DNA of 64,000 bases from a virus. Under the pieces are notes generated by a model, which did not search any database, had not been told where the DNA came from, and worked only from the letters and a program-made list of their open reading frames with translations. This document shows, piece by piece, positions 7,142 to 15,115 of the stretch (its first letter is position 1; each line of letters opens with the position of its first letter). The position numbers were made by a program, and so were the translations under genes. The stretch spans positions 1 through 64,000 of the IMG/VR virus record IMGVR_UViG_3300037264_006128; one strand, given 5' to 3'.

Positions 7142-7150
7142 TTATCCACA
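7142..7150 (+). promoter_or_regulatory. DnaA box (exact consensus)
   Basis: TTATCCACA is an exact match to the bacterial DnaA box. It stands in a pyrimidine-rich, locally AT-rich stretch with a long T-run nearby (about 7170-7190), a plausible unwinding element. The remaining DNA from 7190 to 7656 shows no convincing gene. Confidence 0.55.
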
Positions 7151-7656
7151 CCCCATTTCCTCCCTTTGGCAGCTACTAGGACCTTTTTTTTCTTTTTCCC
7201 CTATAGACTTACAATTTCGCGGAGAATTTCGGGGGAAGGGCGGGGACAGGACTAAGAAGACCGATATTACCAAGACACATATTCAGCTACCCCAGACCGG
7301 AAAAGAAGCAAAGGCACAGAACGCGCGCGTAGGGGATCTGCGGGCGTGACAGTACGGGCGCGAGGGGGGGCGATTTCGTTCAGAAATCTTTATTGCTGGG
7401 AGTTTGAAGCCGGGGGGCTGGGGTTCTTGCAAGTTCGAGACTCGCGCTTGTGCCCGGAACGGGCTGCCCCCCGGCGTGGGGAGTTCACCGGTGGTCGATC
7501 GGCGGAGAACGGCCGCGGGGTTGGATCTTCGACTGCGCTTGACCCGTTTTGTGCCCCTCACGCATTTCCAGGCGATTTCCCGCGTTTTCGTGACCTACTG
7601 GCTACGGTGGTAGCCCCTGAGCGTGAAACAGGGCTTAAACGGGCTGGTTCGCGTTC

Positions 7657-8211
7657 CTACCGCCATTCCGGTCTGTACCCACGGCCTGTTCTTTCCTCTT
7701 CGTGCCGTTCCGCTTGGATTTGCTTCTTCACGAGGGCGGCTTGCCGTTTCAGTTTGCAGGGTCCCCACAGGATGTCGATCCGGGCGGTTGATCGGTGGGG
7801 GGAGGCGGAGAGTTCCAGGCGGCGGGGGATCAGGGCGGAGCAGTTACCGGCTTCTTTCGCTTCGCAGCGGGGGAGGCCGGGGCAGAAGTCCTTGCAGTTC
7901 CACATTGCCCTACCGGCGGCGGCGAGGGTGGCAAGGTTTTCCAGCACATCCTGGTCGTCCACCATGTCCCACCCCACATCTGGCTGCAGCTGGTGCATTC
8001 GGCGCAGCACGGTTTCCGCCAGGTCCCGTTCCGGGGCCAGGAGGGTTTCCCACTGATCCGGGGATGGGACTGTGCGTGACGTGCGGTTCAGTACGTGCGT
8101 GTACTGGTCGGGTTTCTGTTCTGGCTGGAGGTTGGGGGTTTCGTCCCCGGGTTCGCGCAGGGGATACTCTTCCCGGTCCTGCGGTTCGGAGTGATCAAGC
8201 CACGGCGTCAT
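7657..8211 (-). CDS. DnaI-like helicase-loader zinc-domain protein without ATPase domain (184 aa)
   Basis: The ATG overlaps the stop of the upstream gene. The N-terminal half is acidic and probably disordered. The second half has the Cys pattern CKDFC, C, C, then a late Cys (GPC), with a CPGL core, closely resembling the N-terminal zinc domain of DnaI-type helicase loaders. Those families continue with an AAA+ domain, which is missing here; the protein stops after a basic helix. A role in recruiting the host replicative helicase is inferred from this and from its place in the replication operon. Confidence 0.55.
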   Translation of the reverse strand: MTPWLDHSEPQDREEYPLREPGDETPNLQPEQKPDQYTHVLNRTSRTVPSPDQWETLLAPERDLAETVLRRMHQLQPDVGWDMVDDQDVLENLATLAAAGRAMWNCKDFCPGLPRCEAKEAGNCSALIPRRLELSASPHRSTARIDILWGPCKLKRQAALVKKQIQAERHEEERTGRGYRPEWR

Positions 8212-8786
8212 CGTGCTCCACCTTTCCGGCCATCGTTGGCCATCCGGCCCTCTGGGCCATTCCGGCCTTCAGGGGCCTTGTTGAACCACTCGATCAGTTT
8301 CGTTGCCCGCGATTGGTCGATCAGCGGCAGCCCATCCGCATCGTGGGCGATCAGGTCTTCCGTTGCCTTGCGGGCGTTCGCCTCGTACGCCCTGCAGAAC
8401 TGCGAGTACAGGGTTTGTTCGTTCCGCGGGTCGCAGGTACAGAACGTATCCCACCCAAGTTGGGCGATGGTCTTGTTCAGGGCCTTGTTGCGGAAGTGGG
8501 GCGTTTGGTGCCTACCCAGCTCCCGCACATCTTCCTGCACGATCCCCCAGGCCTCCGCCGCCGCCAGGCTGGTGATCCCGGTCGCCATCACTTCGCGCCT
8601 GATGTCCGCCGGCTTCGGCCGCCGCGTTTGGGTCCGCATCCACGTGCCGGTTGCTGCGACCGTGGCTTTGTAGTCCAGGTCGTCGATCAGCCGGGCGTAG
8701 ATCCCCAGTGTGGCTTCGGACCACATCGGGACGGGATCCCAGGCGGCGATAGCGAGCCAGATTCTTTCCGCTTCGTTCAGTGTCAT
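8208..8786 (-). CDS. Probable replication accessory protein / helicase-loader-like (192 aa)
   Basis: The ATG overlaps the upstream stop (ATGA). The first 70 residues show the arrangement seen in phage replisome-loading proteins: a helical bundle with a Trp-x-Pro turn (AWDPVP), a LIDDLDY segment and a basic PKPADIR motif similar to the (R)PTxxDIR motif of such proteins. The remainder is helical, with two Cys in a CTCD loop, and has a basic Gly-rich end. It lies between other replication-type genes, with a 4-bp overlap on each side. Confidence 0.45.
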   Translation of the reverse strand: MTLNEAERIWLAIAAWDPVPMWSEATLGIYARLIDDLDYKATVAATGTWMRTQTRRPKPADIRREVMATGITSLAAAEAWGIVQEDVRELGRHQTPHFRNKALNKTIAQLGWDTFCTCDPRNEQTLYSQFCRAYEANARKATEDLIAHDADGLPLIDQSRATKLIEWFNKAPEGRNGPEGRMANDGRKGGAR

Positions 8787-9298
8787 TCTTCCCCCCAGAC
8801 TTCTTGGCAGTCGGCGTTCGGGTCTTCTTCCGCCGGCACAGATACCGTTGCCATCTTCCCCACAGGTGCGAACAGGAACTCGTTCTGTGCGATGCGCGCT
8901 TCCTCCTCGTCCGCTTGGCGGTCCAACACGTTCTGGATCATCCGCATCGTTTGCTCCGCGGCCGGGACGTAGCCGTTACCGCTGCGCTTCTTTGCGATCA
9001 CATCGCTCTGCACGGCTCTCCGTTTCCATTCCACCGTTGTGCGGACCCAGTTCTTCCACACCCCCCCATCCCAGTCCCGCCGTGGGTCTTTGAACTCGTG
9101 ATCCTTCATCGACTCGAAAGCCTCTTGCGCTTCTTGCTTGGTTAGGCCGCGGTCTATCGCGAACCGCAGCATCGTTGTGCTCAACGCCAACTCCCTGGGG
9201 GCCCGCTTCCCCTTCGTCCATCCACCACCAGGCTTGATGCGCGAGAAGTATTCGGCCTGCCTCCGTTCCGCTTTCAGTTTTGCTGGTGTTGGGAACAA
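8783..9298 (-). CDS. Probable DNA-replication protein (171 aa)
   Basis: The frame is open back to a TAG with no ATG upstream; TTG at 9298 is the only early start and its ribosome site is poor, so the start is uncertain. The central part (residues 40-100) has the pattern of a replisome-organiser C-terminal domain: a helical region followed by a DWDGGVWKNWVR segment. Its order next to the helicase-loader-like genes supports a replication role; the exact function is not known. Confidence 0.45.
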   Translation of the reverse strand: MFPTPAKLKAERRQAEYFSRIKPGGGWTKGKRAPRELALSTTMLRFAIDRGLTKQEAQEAFESMKDHEFKDPRRDWDGGVWKNWVRTTVEWKRRAVQSDVIAKKRSGNGYVPAAEQTMRMIQNVLDRQADEEEARIAQNEFLFAPVGKMATVSVPAEEDPNADCQEVWGEE

Positions 9299-9394
9299 CT
9301 CCGGATTTCCGGGGGTATCGTCGCGTGCGGATCTGGAACCGCTACGCGCAGATCCAGTACCGCGACCTTTTGCAGACCCGCCCCCTTTTCCCCC

Positions 9395-9994
9395 CTAACC
9401 CCCCATATCCCCCACCCATATTATTTCTTTTTCTTCTCTTTCTTTTATAGCTTCTTCCTCAGAAGAAGAAGACTCTTCTACCCTACGCACGGGCGCGGGC
9501 GTAACAAGAGACGCGGGCGCGTATACACGCGATGAAACCCCCGGAAAAGGCGAGCCGTTTTTTGGGATTTCCTGCGCAGGGATTTCTGGGGGAGAAGCGC
9601 GGAGGGAAAGAGCGTCAGGTGAAGAGTTGCCGGCCGGGTTCAGGGGTGAGTTCGATGCCCACCAGGCCCCGACGGAGTTGCCGGCGGGCTGGCTGCGGCG
9701 GAGGATCCAGCCCCAGCCGACGATCCGGTAGCTGCCCAGAAACTCATCCACCACCGCCACAAACCCGTCTTCCACCAACCGGGCAAGAAGCGTCTTCGCA
9801 TCGAACAGGTCCTTCGGGAAGCACCGCATCTTGATCTCCGCCGCATCCCCGATGAACTGGCCCACTTCGCTGCACTCCGCCAACACAGCCAGGTAGAACG
9901 ACCTGGCGGGCGCCCCAGTTTGCTGTTCGATCTCCCACAGCCGGTGGCTGGAGAGCGCTGCGCGAATCACATCCGGGTGGAGCGGTTGAACCAT
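9395..9994 (-). CDS. Putative replication initiator, winged-helix type (199 aa)
   Basis: The ATG at 9994 has GGGGGA 5 nt upstream; longer in-frame versions lack a start signal. Residues 1-110 look like the winged-helix domain of phage replication proteins: three helices, then a LLARLVEDGFVAVV strand-turn and a GWGWILRR hairpin. The C-terminal half is Pro/Ser-rich and acidic, with poly-Glu runs, and probably disordered. It is first in the leftward replication operon, making it the best candidate to bind the iterons at 6.6-6.9 kb. Confidence 0.5.
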   Translation of the reverse strand: MVQPLHPDVIRAALSSHRLWEIEQQTGAPARSFYLAVLAECSEVGQFIGDAAEIKMRCFPKDLFDAKTLLARLVEDGFVAVVDEFLGSYRIVGWGWILRRSQPAGNSVGAWWASNSPLNPAGNSSPDALSLRASPPEIPAQEIPKNGSPFPGVSSRVYAPASLVTPAPVRRVEESSSSEEEAIKEREEKEIIWVGDMGG

Positions 9995-10026
9995 GCCGTC
10001 CCCCAACTGCCACTGCCGTTCAACAT
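9967..10026 (-). CDS. Possible 19-aa leader peptide
   Basis: AAAGGAG stands 7 nt before an ATG that opens a 19-codon frame ending in TGA at 9967. It overlaps the start of the presumed initiator gene (ATG at 9994) in another frame and has a much better ribosome site than that gene. Translation of this leader could couple or attenuate expression of the initiator. No homology can be judged at this length. Confidence 0.3.
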   Translation of the reverse strand: MLNGSGSWGTAWFNRSTRM

Positions 10027-10098
10027 CACGAATCTCCTTTCTTTTCAGTGCGTTGCCGAGCCCTTTTCCGCCATCTGCCGAAATCAAGCGGAACGCTT

Positions 10099-10127
10099 CA
10101 ACTACCACCAACAGCCCCCGGTTGCAA
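10099..10127 (-). promoter_or_regulatory. Weak promoter candidate for the leftward replication operon
   Basis: TTGCAA (10122-10127) is followed after 17 bp by TAGTTG (10099-10104) on the minus strand. The -10 match is poor. It is listed because a leftward promoter is expected here and because the -35 hexamer is the one shared by the other promoters. Confidence 0.25.
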
Positions 10128-10202
10128 TGTCGTTCGCAGGGCCTCAGCCGGCCGGGCGAGGCGCGAGGGTACGAGGGCCGCCGGCTGTGCAAGCTGGCGC
10201 GC

Positions 10203-10231
10203 TTGTGTTACGTGCGCGCTTGTGCCAGTAT
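10203..10231 (+). promoter_or_regulatory. Promoter of the rightward early operon
   Basis: TTGTGT (10203-10208), 17 bp, CAGTAT (10226-10231). The surrounding sequence (GCGCTTG, then CGTGCGCG and TTGTGC) matches the promoter region at 21153-21184 almost base for base, which is stronger evidence than the hexamers themselves. It sits 60 bp upstream of the first rightward gene. Confidence 0.6.
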
Positions 10232-10290
10232 GTGGTTGAAATGTGCGCCGAAACAACAACCCTCGCAGCAAGAAAAGAAAGGGCACTCCT

Positions 10291-10641
10291 ATGTTATGTA
10301 TAACTTGTGGAACCCCATTCACGCAGCGTCCCAAGCAACCGGGGTTGCGCGGGCAATGCTATGATTGCGGTCGCCTGGAAGAAAGGCGCCGGGGGGTCCG
10401 CCGAACCCTTGGGCTGCAAGGTGGGGAAGGGATTAGCAAGAGTGCGAACATAAGCATCTGGCGCAACCCAACGGCCAGACAGGCGAAGTTGGTGAAGGCT
10501 ATTAACAAGGCTCCCTTCCAGGCTAATTCCGGCATGTGGCTGGGTGGGGGTCGCGGTGGCAATGAAGAAGAAAAACCGCTCGCCGATTTGTTTCAAACGT
10601 TGGGAAAGATGGCGAGCCGAACAAAAGGAGGGAAGGCATGA
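10291..10641 (+). CDS. Hypothetical zinc-ribbon protein (116 aa)
   Basis: The ATG at 10291 follows AAAGAAAGGG; the upstream in-frame GTG at 10243 is less likely. The N-terminus carries CITC and CYDC 16 residues apart, a small zinc ribbon. The remainder is basic, then Gly-rich. As the first gene after the early promoter it could be a regulator, but nothing proves this. Its TGA overlaps the next ATG. Confidence 0.6.
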   Translation: MLCITCGTPFTQRPKQPGLRGQCYDCGRLEERRRGVRRTLGLQGGEGISKSANISIWRNPTARQAKLVKAINKAPFQANSGMWLGGGRGGNEEEKPLADLFQTLGKMASRTKGGKA

Positions 10642-11120
10642 AGATCAGCGATGTGGCAGGCTTCGGGGACGCGGCAAAGGCACTGCGGCGGGAGCAGCGC
10701 AAGGCCAAGCGGCGGGAGCGGCGGCAATTGCTGGAATGGCACGCGGATCTGCGGAAGGAGGGGCGCGTGCGGGAGCAGCGGGCGCGGGAGGCCGGCATGA
10801 AAAGGGCGGTAGACACCGCCCTAGGACTGTTCGTGCCGGAAGGGGCAGAGGCCGATGCGGGGCTGCTGGTGCGGGACCGATCGCACATCACGGTGAACGA
10901 GAGGGGGAAGCCGGTTACGTTCGAAAGGGTGGTGATCCGCTGCGCGCAGGTGGAAGGACTGCTGGCGCAGTTCAAGCCGGCGACCACCCGCAAGCTGGCG
11001 AACGTGGTGATCCCGCGCGACGCAATCCCGAAAGGGTGGCTGGACATGCGGGCCCTGACCTACACCAGCCAACTGCTGCGGGAACGTGGGGCGAGTAACT
11101 TCAAAGTGTCGATCGCGTGA
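10638..11120 (+). CDS. Hypothetical protein with basic N-terminal coiled coil (160 aa)
   Basis: AAAGGAGGG precedes an ATG that overlaps the previous TGA. Residues 10-60 are an Arg/Lys/Glu-rich helix with coiled-coil character. The C-terminal 100 residues are a mixed alpha/beta region that I do not recognise. It is cotranscribed with its neighbours. Confidence 0.55.
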   Translation: MKISDVAGFGDAAKALRREQRKAKRRERRQLLEWHADLRKEGRVREQRAREAGMKRAVDTALGLFVPEGAEADAGLLVRDRSHITVNERGKPVTFERVVIRCAQVEGLLAQFKPATTRKLANVVIPRDAIPKGWLDMRALTYTSQLLRERGASNFKVSIA

Positions 11121-11142
11121 AGGGATCGGAAGGAGGACAACG

Positions 11143-11403
11143 ATGTGGGTGCAATGGGAATGTGGATGCGACGGGGTGATCCTGGCGAATGGGGACACGT
11201 TGGTGCTGTATCCGTGTGACCGGCAAGACGATGCCCCGCCATTCGCCCTCGGCGTGCGTTGTTGTGGCGGAATATCCGCCAAGGCGCACAGAGAGCTTTC
11301 AGACAACGAACGCACCGCTCTGTTGCATGCGATCAACGCCGTACTCAGCCGCGGGAGTCGCATGGCCAACTGGCCGCACACGAACAAGGAGGAGAAAGCA
11401 TGA
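11143..11403 (+). CDS. Hypothetical Cys-containing protein (86 aa)
   Basis: GGAAGGAGG lies 6 nt before the ATG at 11143; a 19-codon extension upstream has no ribosome site. The protein has CGC near residue 7 and a Cys pair (RCCGG) near residue 46, then a helix. No family is recognised. Its stop overlaps the next start. Confidence 0.55.
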   Translation: MWVQWECGCDGVILANGDTLVLYPCDRQDDAPPFALGVRCCGGISAKAHRELSDNERTALLHAINAVLSRGSRMANWPHTNKEEKA

Positions 11404-11876
11404 CGCAGCAATTCATCGAACGCGAAGGGACCGGTACCGTGGTGTACTGGGGGGACCTTCCCCCACCGGATCAACAAGCCCTGATCGTCCTGCTACGTCT
11501 TGACGAAAACGGCGACGCCCCGGCGTTGATCGGATACTGGCCGGATCGCGACAGCGTCCACCAGAGGGCAGAATGGGACGAGTGCTACGAGCCGCTGATT
11601 CCGTTCACGCTGGAAATCCTGCGGGAAGACCAGTCGGAAGGGGTCTTCCGCCGCTTGATGCTGGTGCCGGAGTGGCCGCCGATTCCGTGCGACCCAGATA
11701 CGGGTAAGCCGCGGGAGCGCTCCGCCCGGGAACTGCGCCGCCAGTACCTGGCAACCTCGCCACGGCTTCTGGGCGCCGCGACCCCGATCACGCTGATGCC
11801 TGGGGTGGACCCGGATAAACTGGGGGAAGAATGCGACAAGTGGGACCGGCATCTGAACGAGCCGGAAGCGGAGTGA
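11400..11876 (+). CDS. Hypothetical acidic protein (158 aa)
   Basis: AAGGAGGAG precedes the ATG, which overlaps the preceding TGA (ATGA). The product is soluble and rich in Pro, Asp and Glu, with no Cys cluster. An internal basic segment (KPRERSARELRRQYLA) looks helical. The family is unknown. A 27-bp palindromic element follows 32 bp after its stop. Confidence 0.55.
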   Translation: MTQQFIEREGTGTVVYWGDLPPPDQQALIVLLRLDENGDAPALIGYWPDRDSVHQRAEWDECYEPLIPFTLEILREDQSEGVFRRLMLVPEWPPIPCDPDTGKPRERSARELRRQYLATSPRLLGAATPITLMPGVDPDKLGEECDKWDRHLNEPEAE

Positions 11877-11908
11877 GTGCGGAGCCAAGGAGCGCCCGAA
11901 GAAGTAGC

Positions 11909-11935
11909 CAGTACGTCGCGTACCGAACCTTACTG
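11909..11935 (+). repeat. Dispersed 27-bp imperfect palindrome
   Basis: CAGTACG begins at 11909 and CTTACTG ends at 11935. It lies between two rightward genes, 13 bp before the AAAGGAGG of the next. It is preceded by a GTGCGGAGCCAAGGAGCG block that recurs before the copies near 15365, 20699 and 25864. Confidence 0.75.
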
Positions 11936-11962
11936 CGGAGAAACGGGAAAAGGAGGAACGAA

Positions 11963-12196
11963 ATGGGGAACATCATCATGCGGGACAAGCTGTTGGATTT
12001 CCTTGTGGCAGTGCAGGCAGACGAGGATTTCGGCGGCCGACCCAAGGTGGGCGGATCGATCACCTCGTTCATGGGTGCCGGGGATGAATTCTTGATCGGG
12101 GACGATGCCTACTACCTGAAGGACGGGGAACCGCACAATCTGGCCGCGGAGCTGAACGCGACCGAGCGTGGCTTGGAAATCGTGGTGATCGGCTGA
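11963..12196 (+). CDS. Hypothetical small protein (77 aa)
   Basis: AAAGGAGGAACGAA precedes the ATG. The product is acidic, mixed alpha/beta, without Cys. No family is recognised. It follows a palindromic element and precedes another small gene by 13 bp. Confidence 0.55.
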   Translation: MGNIIMRDKLLDFLVAVQADEDFGGRPKVGGSITSFMGAGDEFLIGDDAYYLKDGEPHNLAAELNATERGLEIVVIG

Positions 12197-12209
12197 AGGG
12201 AGAAGCACA

Positions 12210-12416
12210 ATGCCAAACGAGAACTGCCTTGCCGGGATGGTGTGCCCGGCCTGTGGCTCCGAAGAGCCCTTCCTCATCGCATGCACATCGTCGTTCTACG
12301 TACACGACAACGGCGCAGAGGAGCACGAAGATGTGGAATGGGCAGACGACAGCGGCTGCTACTGCGTTGTCTGCGGCCACAAGGGGACCGTGAAGAGCTT
12401 CACGATAACGACCTGA
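12210..12416 (+). CDS. Small zinc-ribbon protein (68 aa)
   Basis: GAAGGGAG precedes the ATG. CPAC (residues 12-15) and CVVC (52-55), separated by a beta-rich acidic segment, form a typical two-knuckle zinc ribbon. Small proteins of this type are common in phage early operons; their targets are generally unknown. Confidence 0.6.
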   Translation: MPNENCLAGMVCPACGSEEPFLIACTSSFYVHDNGAEEHEDVEWADDSGCYCVVCGHKGTVKSFTITT

Positions 12417-12428
12417 AAGGAGGATCCA

Positions 12429-12986
12429 ATGGCGAAAGTGCAAGTAGAGTACTGCGGCATGCCGGGGGAAGGAAAGACGCTGACGGCCGCGAAACAGGAC
12501 GCAGCGCGGAAGGCAGAAGATGCCCTCAAAGGAGATTACACGCCAACCCTGCTGTGCGTTGGCGACCAGATGGGGTTGCTGTTCCGAACCCCACAGGGGT
12601 GGTTTGGGGAGCGGATTACTGGCTACAAAAGTGGCCTCATCTACGGGTCATCGTACGGCCTAGACCAACAAGCCGCCCGCATCCGGTTCTCGTACAATCT
12701 TGCCCAGCTTGCCTGGACCCCAGAATTCATTTCCAGATACTTCGGGGGCTCCGATGACGACTTCATCAAATACGCCATCGGGGAAGGCAAGGACAAGGAA
12801 AGCCGCCAATCCGCCAGCGAGTTACGTTCATGGATCAAGTGGCAGAGGGGCTATCGGGAACTTCGCGCACGGGGGATCAGTGAGAACGGGGCGCACAACA
12901 TCGTGAGCGGCAACGAGCATCTGGCCAGCCAGGAAGACCGCGAACTTTTGGTTGGCTGGGCAGAGGGGGAATCTGCGAATGGGTAA
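12429..12986 (+). CDS. Hypothetical protein (185 aa)
   Basis: AAAGGAGG precedes the ATG. The first 35 residues (CGMPGEGKT near residue 10) resemble a P-loop at first sight, but there is no Walker B or supporting strand pattern, so ATP binding is not claimed. The rest is mixed and ends acidic. Its 3' end overlaps the start of radC by 8 bp. Confidence 0.55.
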   Translation: MAKVQVEYCGMPGEGKTLTAAKQDAARKAEDALKGDYTPTLLCVGDQMGLLFRTPQGWFGERITGYKSGLIYGSSYGLDQQAARIRFSYNLAQLAWTPEFISRYFGGSDDDFIKYAIGEGKDKESRQSASELRSWIKWQRGYRELRARGISENGAHNIVSGNEHLASQEDRELLVGWAEGESANG

Positions 12987-13665
12987 CCAGATTCGATCGG
13001 AAGACGCGGCGGAATATCCTTCAGAGAGCCGCAAGTCCCCAGATGGACCAGTGGCGAATCCCTCCACGCGCGAACGAACGTACATCGACCTGTTATCGGA
13101 GGTGCTGGGGGTAAACCGGGACGTAGCAGCGCAGGTGCTGGTTACCGCCGGCGGTAAGCTGCGGGAGTTGGGGAAAGTGACCCACAATGAGTTAGTTGGC
13201 GCCGGGGTGGTGGCCAGGAAGCGCCAAGAGCGGTTCCGGGCCTTGATTGCATTTGCCTTGTCCTATGGGGAGGAACCATGGGAGGTGGGTGCCCCGTTCC
13301 GCGGCAGCTACGATGTGTACGCACACTTCCGCGAGCGCCTGGCGGCCGAGCCGCGAGAGCACTTTTACGCGGTTCTCCTGGACAACAAGAACCGCAAGCT
13401 GAAGGAGGTGTGCGTTTCAGTGGGAACGCTAACCGGGTCGCTGGTGGTACCGCGGGACGTGTACCTGCCGGCAATCAGGGAGTCCGCCGCCGCGGTGATC
13501 TTCGTGCATAACCATCCCAGCGGCGACCCAACCCCATCGAAGGAAGACATCGACATCACCCGCCGGCTGCGGGAAGTGGGGGACCTGATCGGGATTCGCG
13601 TGTTGGATCACGTGATCATCGGACAGGGCAGGTACGTGAGCTTCGTGGACGATGGGTACTGGTGA
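12979..13665 (+). CDS. radC: RadC-family JAB/MPN protein (228 aa)
   Basis: Residues about 25-100 contain a helix-hairpin-helix-like region. The C-terminal 120 residues are the RadC JAB domain with the signature HNHPSGDP(T)PS near residue 177, which supplies the two His and the Asp of the JAMM metal site. The length matches bacterial RadC. Cellular RadC proteins have no settled biochemical activity; copies are frequent in phages, plasmids and anti-restriction loci, where they lie among accessory genes, as here. The start at 12979 is chosen for its AGAGGGGG site. Confidence 0.9.
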   Translation: MGNQIRSEDAAEYPSESRKSPDGPVANPSTRERTYIDLLSEVLGVNRDVAAQVLVTAGGKLRELGKVTHNELVGAGVVARKRQERFRALIAFALSYGEEPWEVGAPFRGSYDVYAHFRERLAAEPREHFYAVLLDNKNRKLKEVCVSVGTLTGSLVVPRDVYLPAIRESAAAVIFVHNHPSGDPTPSKEDIDITRRLREVGDLIGIRVLDHVIIGQGRYVSFVDDGYW

Positions 13666-13685
13666 GCGAAGGAAAGGAGGCAACG

Positions 13686-14012
13686 ATGGGAGCATGTGAT
13701 TTTACGGTGAAGGTGAAAGCAAAGGACGCAAGGGACGCCTTCAACAAGGCGGTGGGGGATGCGCAGTGGGAGCATGGGCACGGCGGATACACGGGGACAA
13801 TCGCAGAGAAAAGCGAATATCAAGCCTTCGAAATGCCTGCCGGCATGGACACCGAAACACTGCTCCAGCACGCCCTGTACGGGAACCCAGTGAAAACAGA
13901 TCCACCGGCGGTCTTTCGGATGGCTGAGTTGGCAAACGACAAGTGGGGGCCGGCCGTCTGCGTGAAGGTGGCCGAAGGGACGTTCTTGTTCTTTGGCATG
14001 GCGAGCAGCTGA
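13686..14012 (+). CDS. Conserved small phage protein with HGGYTGTIAEK motif (108 aa)
   Basis: GAAAGGAGG precedes the ATG at 13686. The N-terminal half (a strand, an AFNKAVGDAQ helix, then HGHGGYTGTIAEK) is a pattern I associate with small uncharacterised proteins of many tailed phages. No function is known to me. The operon context is a series of small genes with strong ribosome sites. Confidence 0.6.
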   Translation: MGACDFTVKVKAKDARDAFNKAVGDAQWEHGHGGYTGTIAEKSEYQAFEMPAGMDTETLLQHALYGNPVKTDPPAVFRMAELANDKWGPAVCVKVAEGTFLFFGMASS

Positions 14013-14025
14013 AAGGAGGCAAAGG

Positions 14026-14472
14026 ATGGCAGACTACTACCAGAAGTTCTCGGTGATCGTTGAATGCGGGAGCCCCGCGGCGGCGTTGGATTTGCTGACG
14101 CGGATCAAGGACATCGAAAAGGAAGGGGAAGAAGACGAAAACTTCGACAATCCCGATCTGCACCTGGGGATAGAGCATGCCGAACTGGAGGGCGTCGTAC
14201 CAGACGGCACATCCGTTTGGCTGGCCTCTTCAGAAGGCCCGAACCTGGACGGCATAGCCCACATGCTTGCAGAGTGGCAATCGGCCAACGCGATCGACGA
14301 GCCGATCGTTCTGGAATGGTCAAACGACTGCTCGACGCCGCGCACGGATGCCTACGGAGGAGGGGCCTTTGTGATCTGGCATGGCTGCGTGGCGGGGGAG
14401 GACACCTACACAGTTGCGAAAAGGCTCATCCAGCAGATGAAGGAAGACCACGGATTCGAAGGAGGTGACTAA
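14026..14472 (+). CDS. Hypothetical acidic protein (148 aa)
   Basis: AAAGGAGG precedes the ATG at 14026. The protein starts with a beta strand (YYQKFSVIVE) and a helix. Its general layout (strand, AAL-rich helix, acidic middle, Gly-rich loop, late helix) resembles the product of 15411-15836, suggesting a related fold. Function unknown. Confidence 0.55.
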   Translation: MADYYQKFSVIVECGSPAAALDLLTRIKDIEKEGEEDENFDNPDLHLGIEHAELEGVVPDGTSVWLASSEGPNLDGIAHMLAEWQSANAIDEPIVLEWSNDCSTPRTDAYGGGAFVIWHGCVAGEDTYTVAKRLIQQMKEDHGFEGGD

Positions 14473-14688
14473 ATGCCAAAGTTCCGCGTGACGGAAAAGA
14501 GCGAGAACTACAAGGTCTACCACGTGAAGGCCAAGACGTGGCAGGAGGCGAAGCGGCTGGTTGAAGACGCGGAATCAGACGACCAGCTTTACTGCTTCAG
14601 TGAGGAAACAGACCACAGGGAGGTAGTGTTCGTTGATTCCTTGGACGACGACGATCCGCGCAATTCGCGAACGTACTTCGAGAAGTGA
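14473..14688 (+). CDS. Hypothetical small acidic protein (71 aa)
   Basis: GGAGGTG precedes the ATG, which directly follows the previous TAA. The fold looks like a short beta-alpha-beta unit (strand, WQEAKRLVEDAE helix, strand) with an Asp-rich loop. No family is recognised. Confidence 0.5.
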   Translation: MPKFRVTEKSENYKVYHVKAKTWQEAKRLVEDAESDDQLYCFSEETDHREVVFVDSLDDDDPRNSRTYFEK

Positions 14689-14701
14689 AAGGAGAAACGG
14701 C

Positions 14702-15115
14702 ATGGCAACGGCAGTAGAGGAAATCGCCAGCGCGCTGGACACGCTGCGCCGCGGCGAGAAGCAGGGCAAGAGCGGATGGGTGGCAAGCGCAAACTTCCGG
14801 CTGAAGAATCTGGAACGCGACTGTCTGCAACCTGGAGGGCAGATTGAGTGCGTGGAGCTTTCGGGAAAGTCAGAACCGGACAAGATCAAGATCGCTGCCA
14901 CCTTCCGACACCTGAATGACAACGGCGATACTATCCGGCGAACAGACCACTGGATTGTGGTGACACCAACATTCGTATGCGGGCCGGTCGATGTTAGGCT
15001 AGGCGGATCGCCGCTCGACTATCGCGGGCGAACCGACTTGAACGACGGCTGGGAAGAGATCCTCACCTGCAGCATTCGCCAGTGTCTGCTGCAAAAGGTT
15101 AAAGGAGAAAGATGA
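14702..15115 (+). CDS. Hypothetical protein (137 aa)
   Basis: AAAGGAG precedes the ATG at 14702. The N-terminal helix is followed by a beta-rich section with three scattered Cys residues. No domain is recognised. It overlaps the next gene by 4 bp. Confidence 0.5.
   Translation: MATAVEEIASALDTLRRGEKQGKSGWVASANFRLKNLERDCLQPGGQIECVELSGKSEPDKIKIAATFRHLNDNGDTIRRTDHWIVVTPTFVCGPVDVRLGGSPLDYRGRTDLNDGWEEILTCSIRQCLLQKVKGER

Noticed and set aside
6200-7255. Several frames on both strands in the block 6.2-7.3 kb
   Set aside because: They are Pro/Ser/Gly-rich translations of the iterons and T-rich DNA, with no start signals.
7420-7480. Sequence with a GTTCGAGAC segment resembling a tRNA T-arm
   Set aside because: The stem has mismatches, and no acceptor or anticodon arm can be built on either strand.
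7283-7561. Minus-strand frame of 92 codons
   Set aside because: It starts with GTG without a ribosome site and has low-complexity basic sequence; not separable from chance in GC-rich DNA.
12429-12986. Possible P-loop (GMPGEGKT) in the 185-residue protein
   Set aside because: No Walker B or strand pattern follows; the match is a short coincidence.
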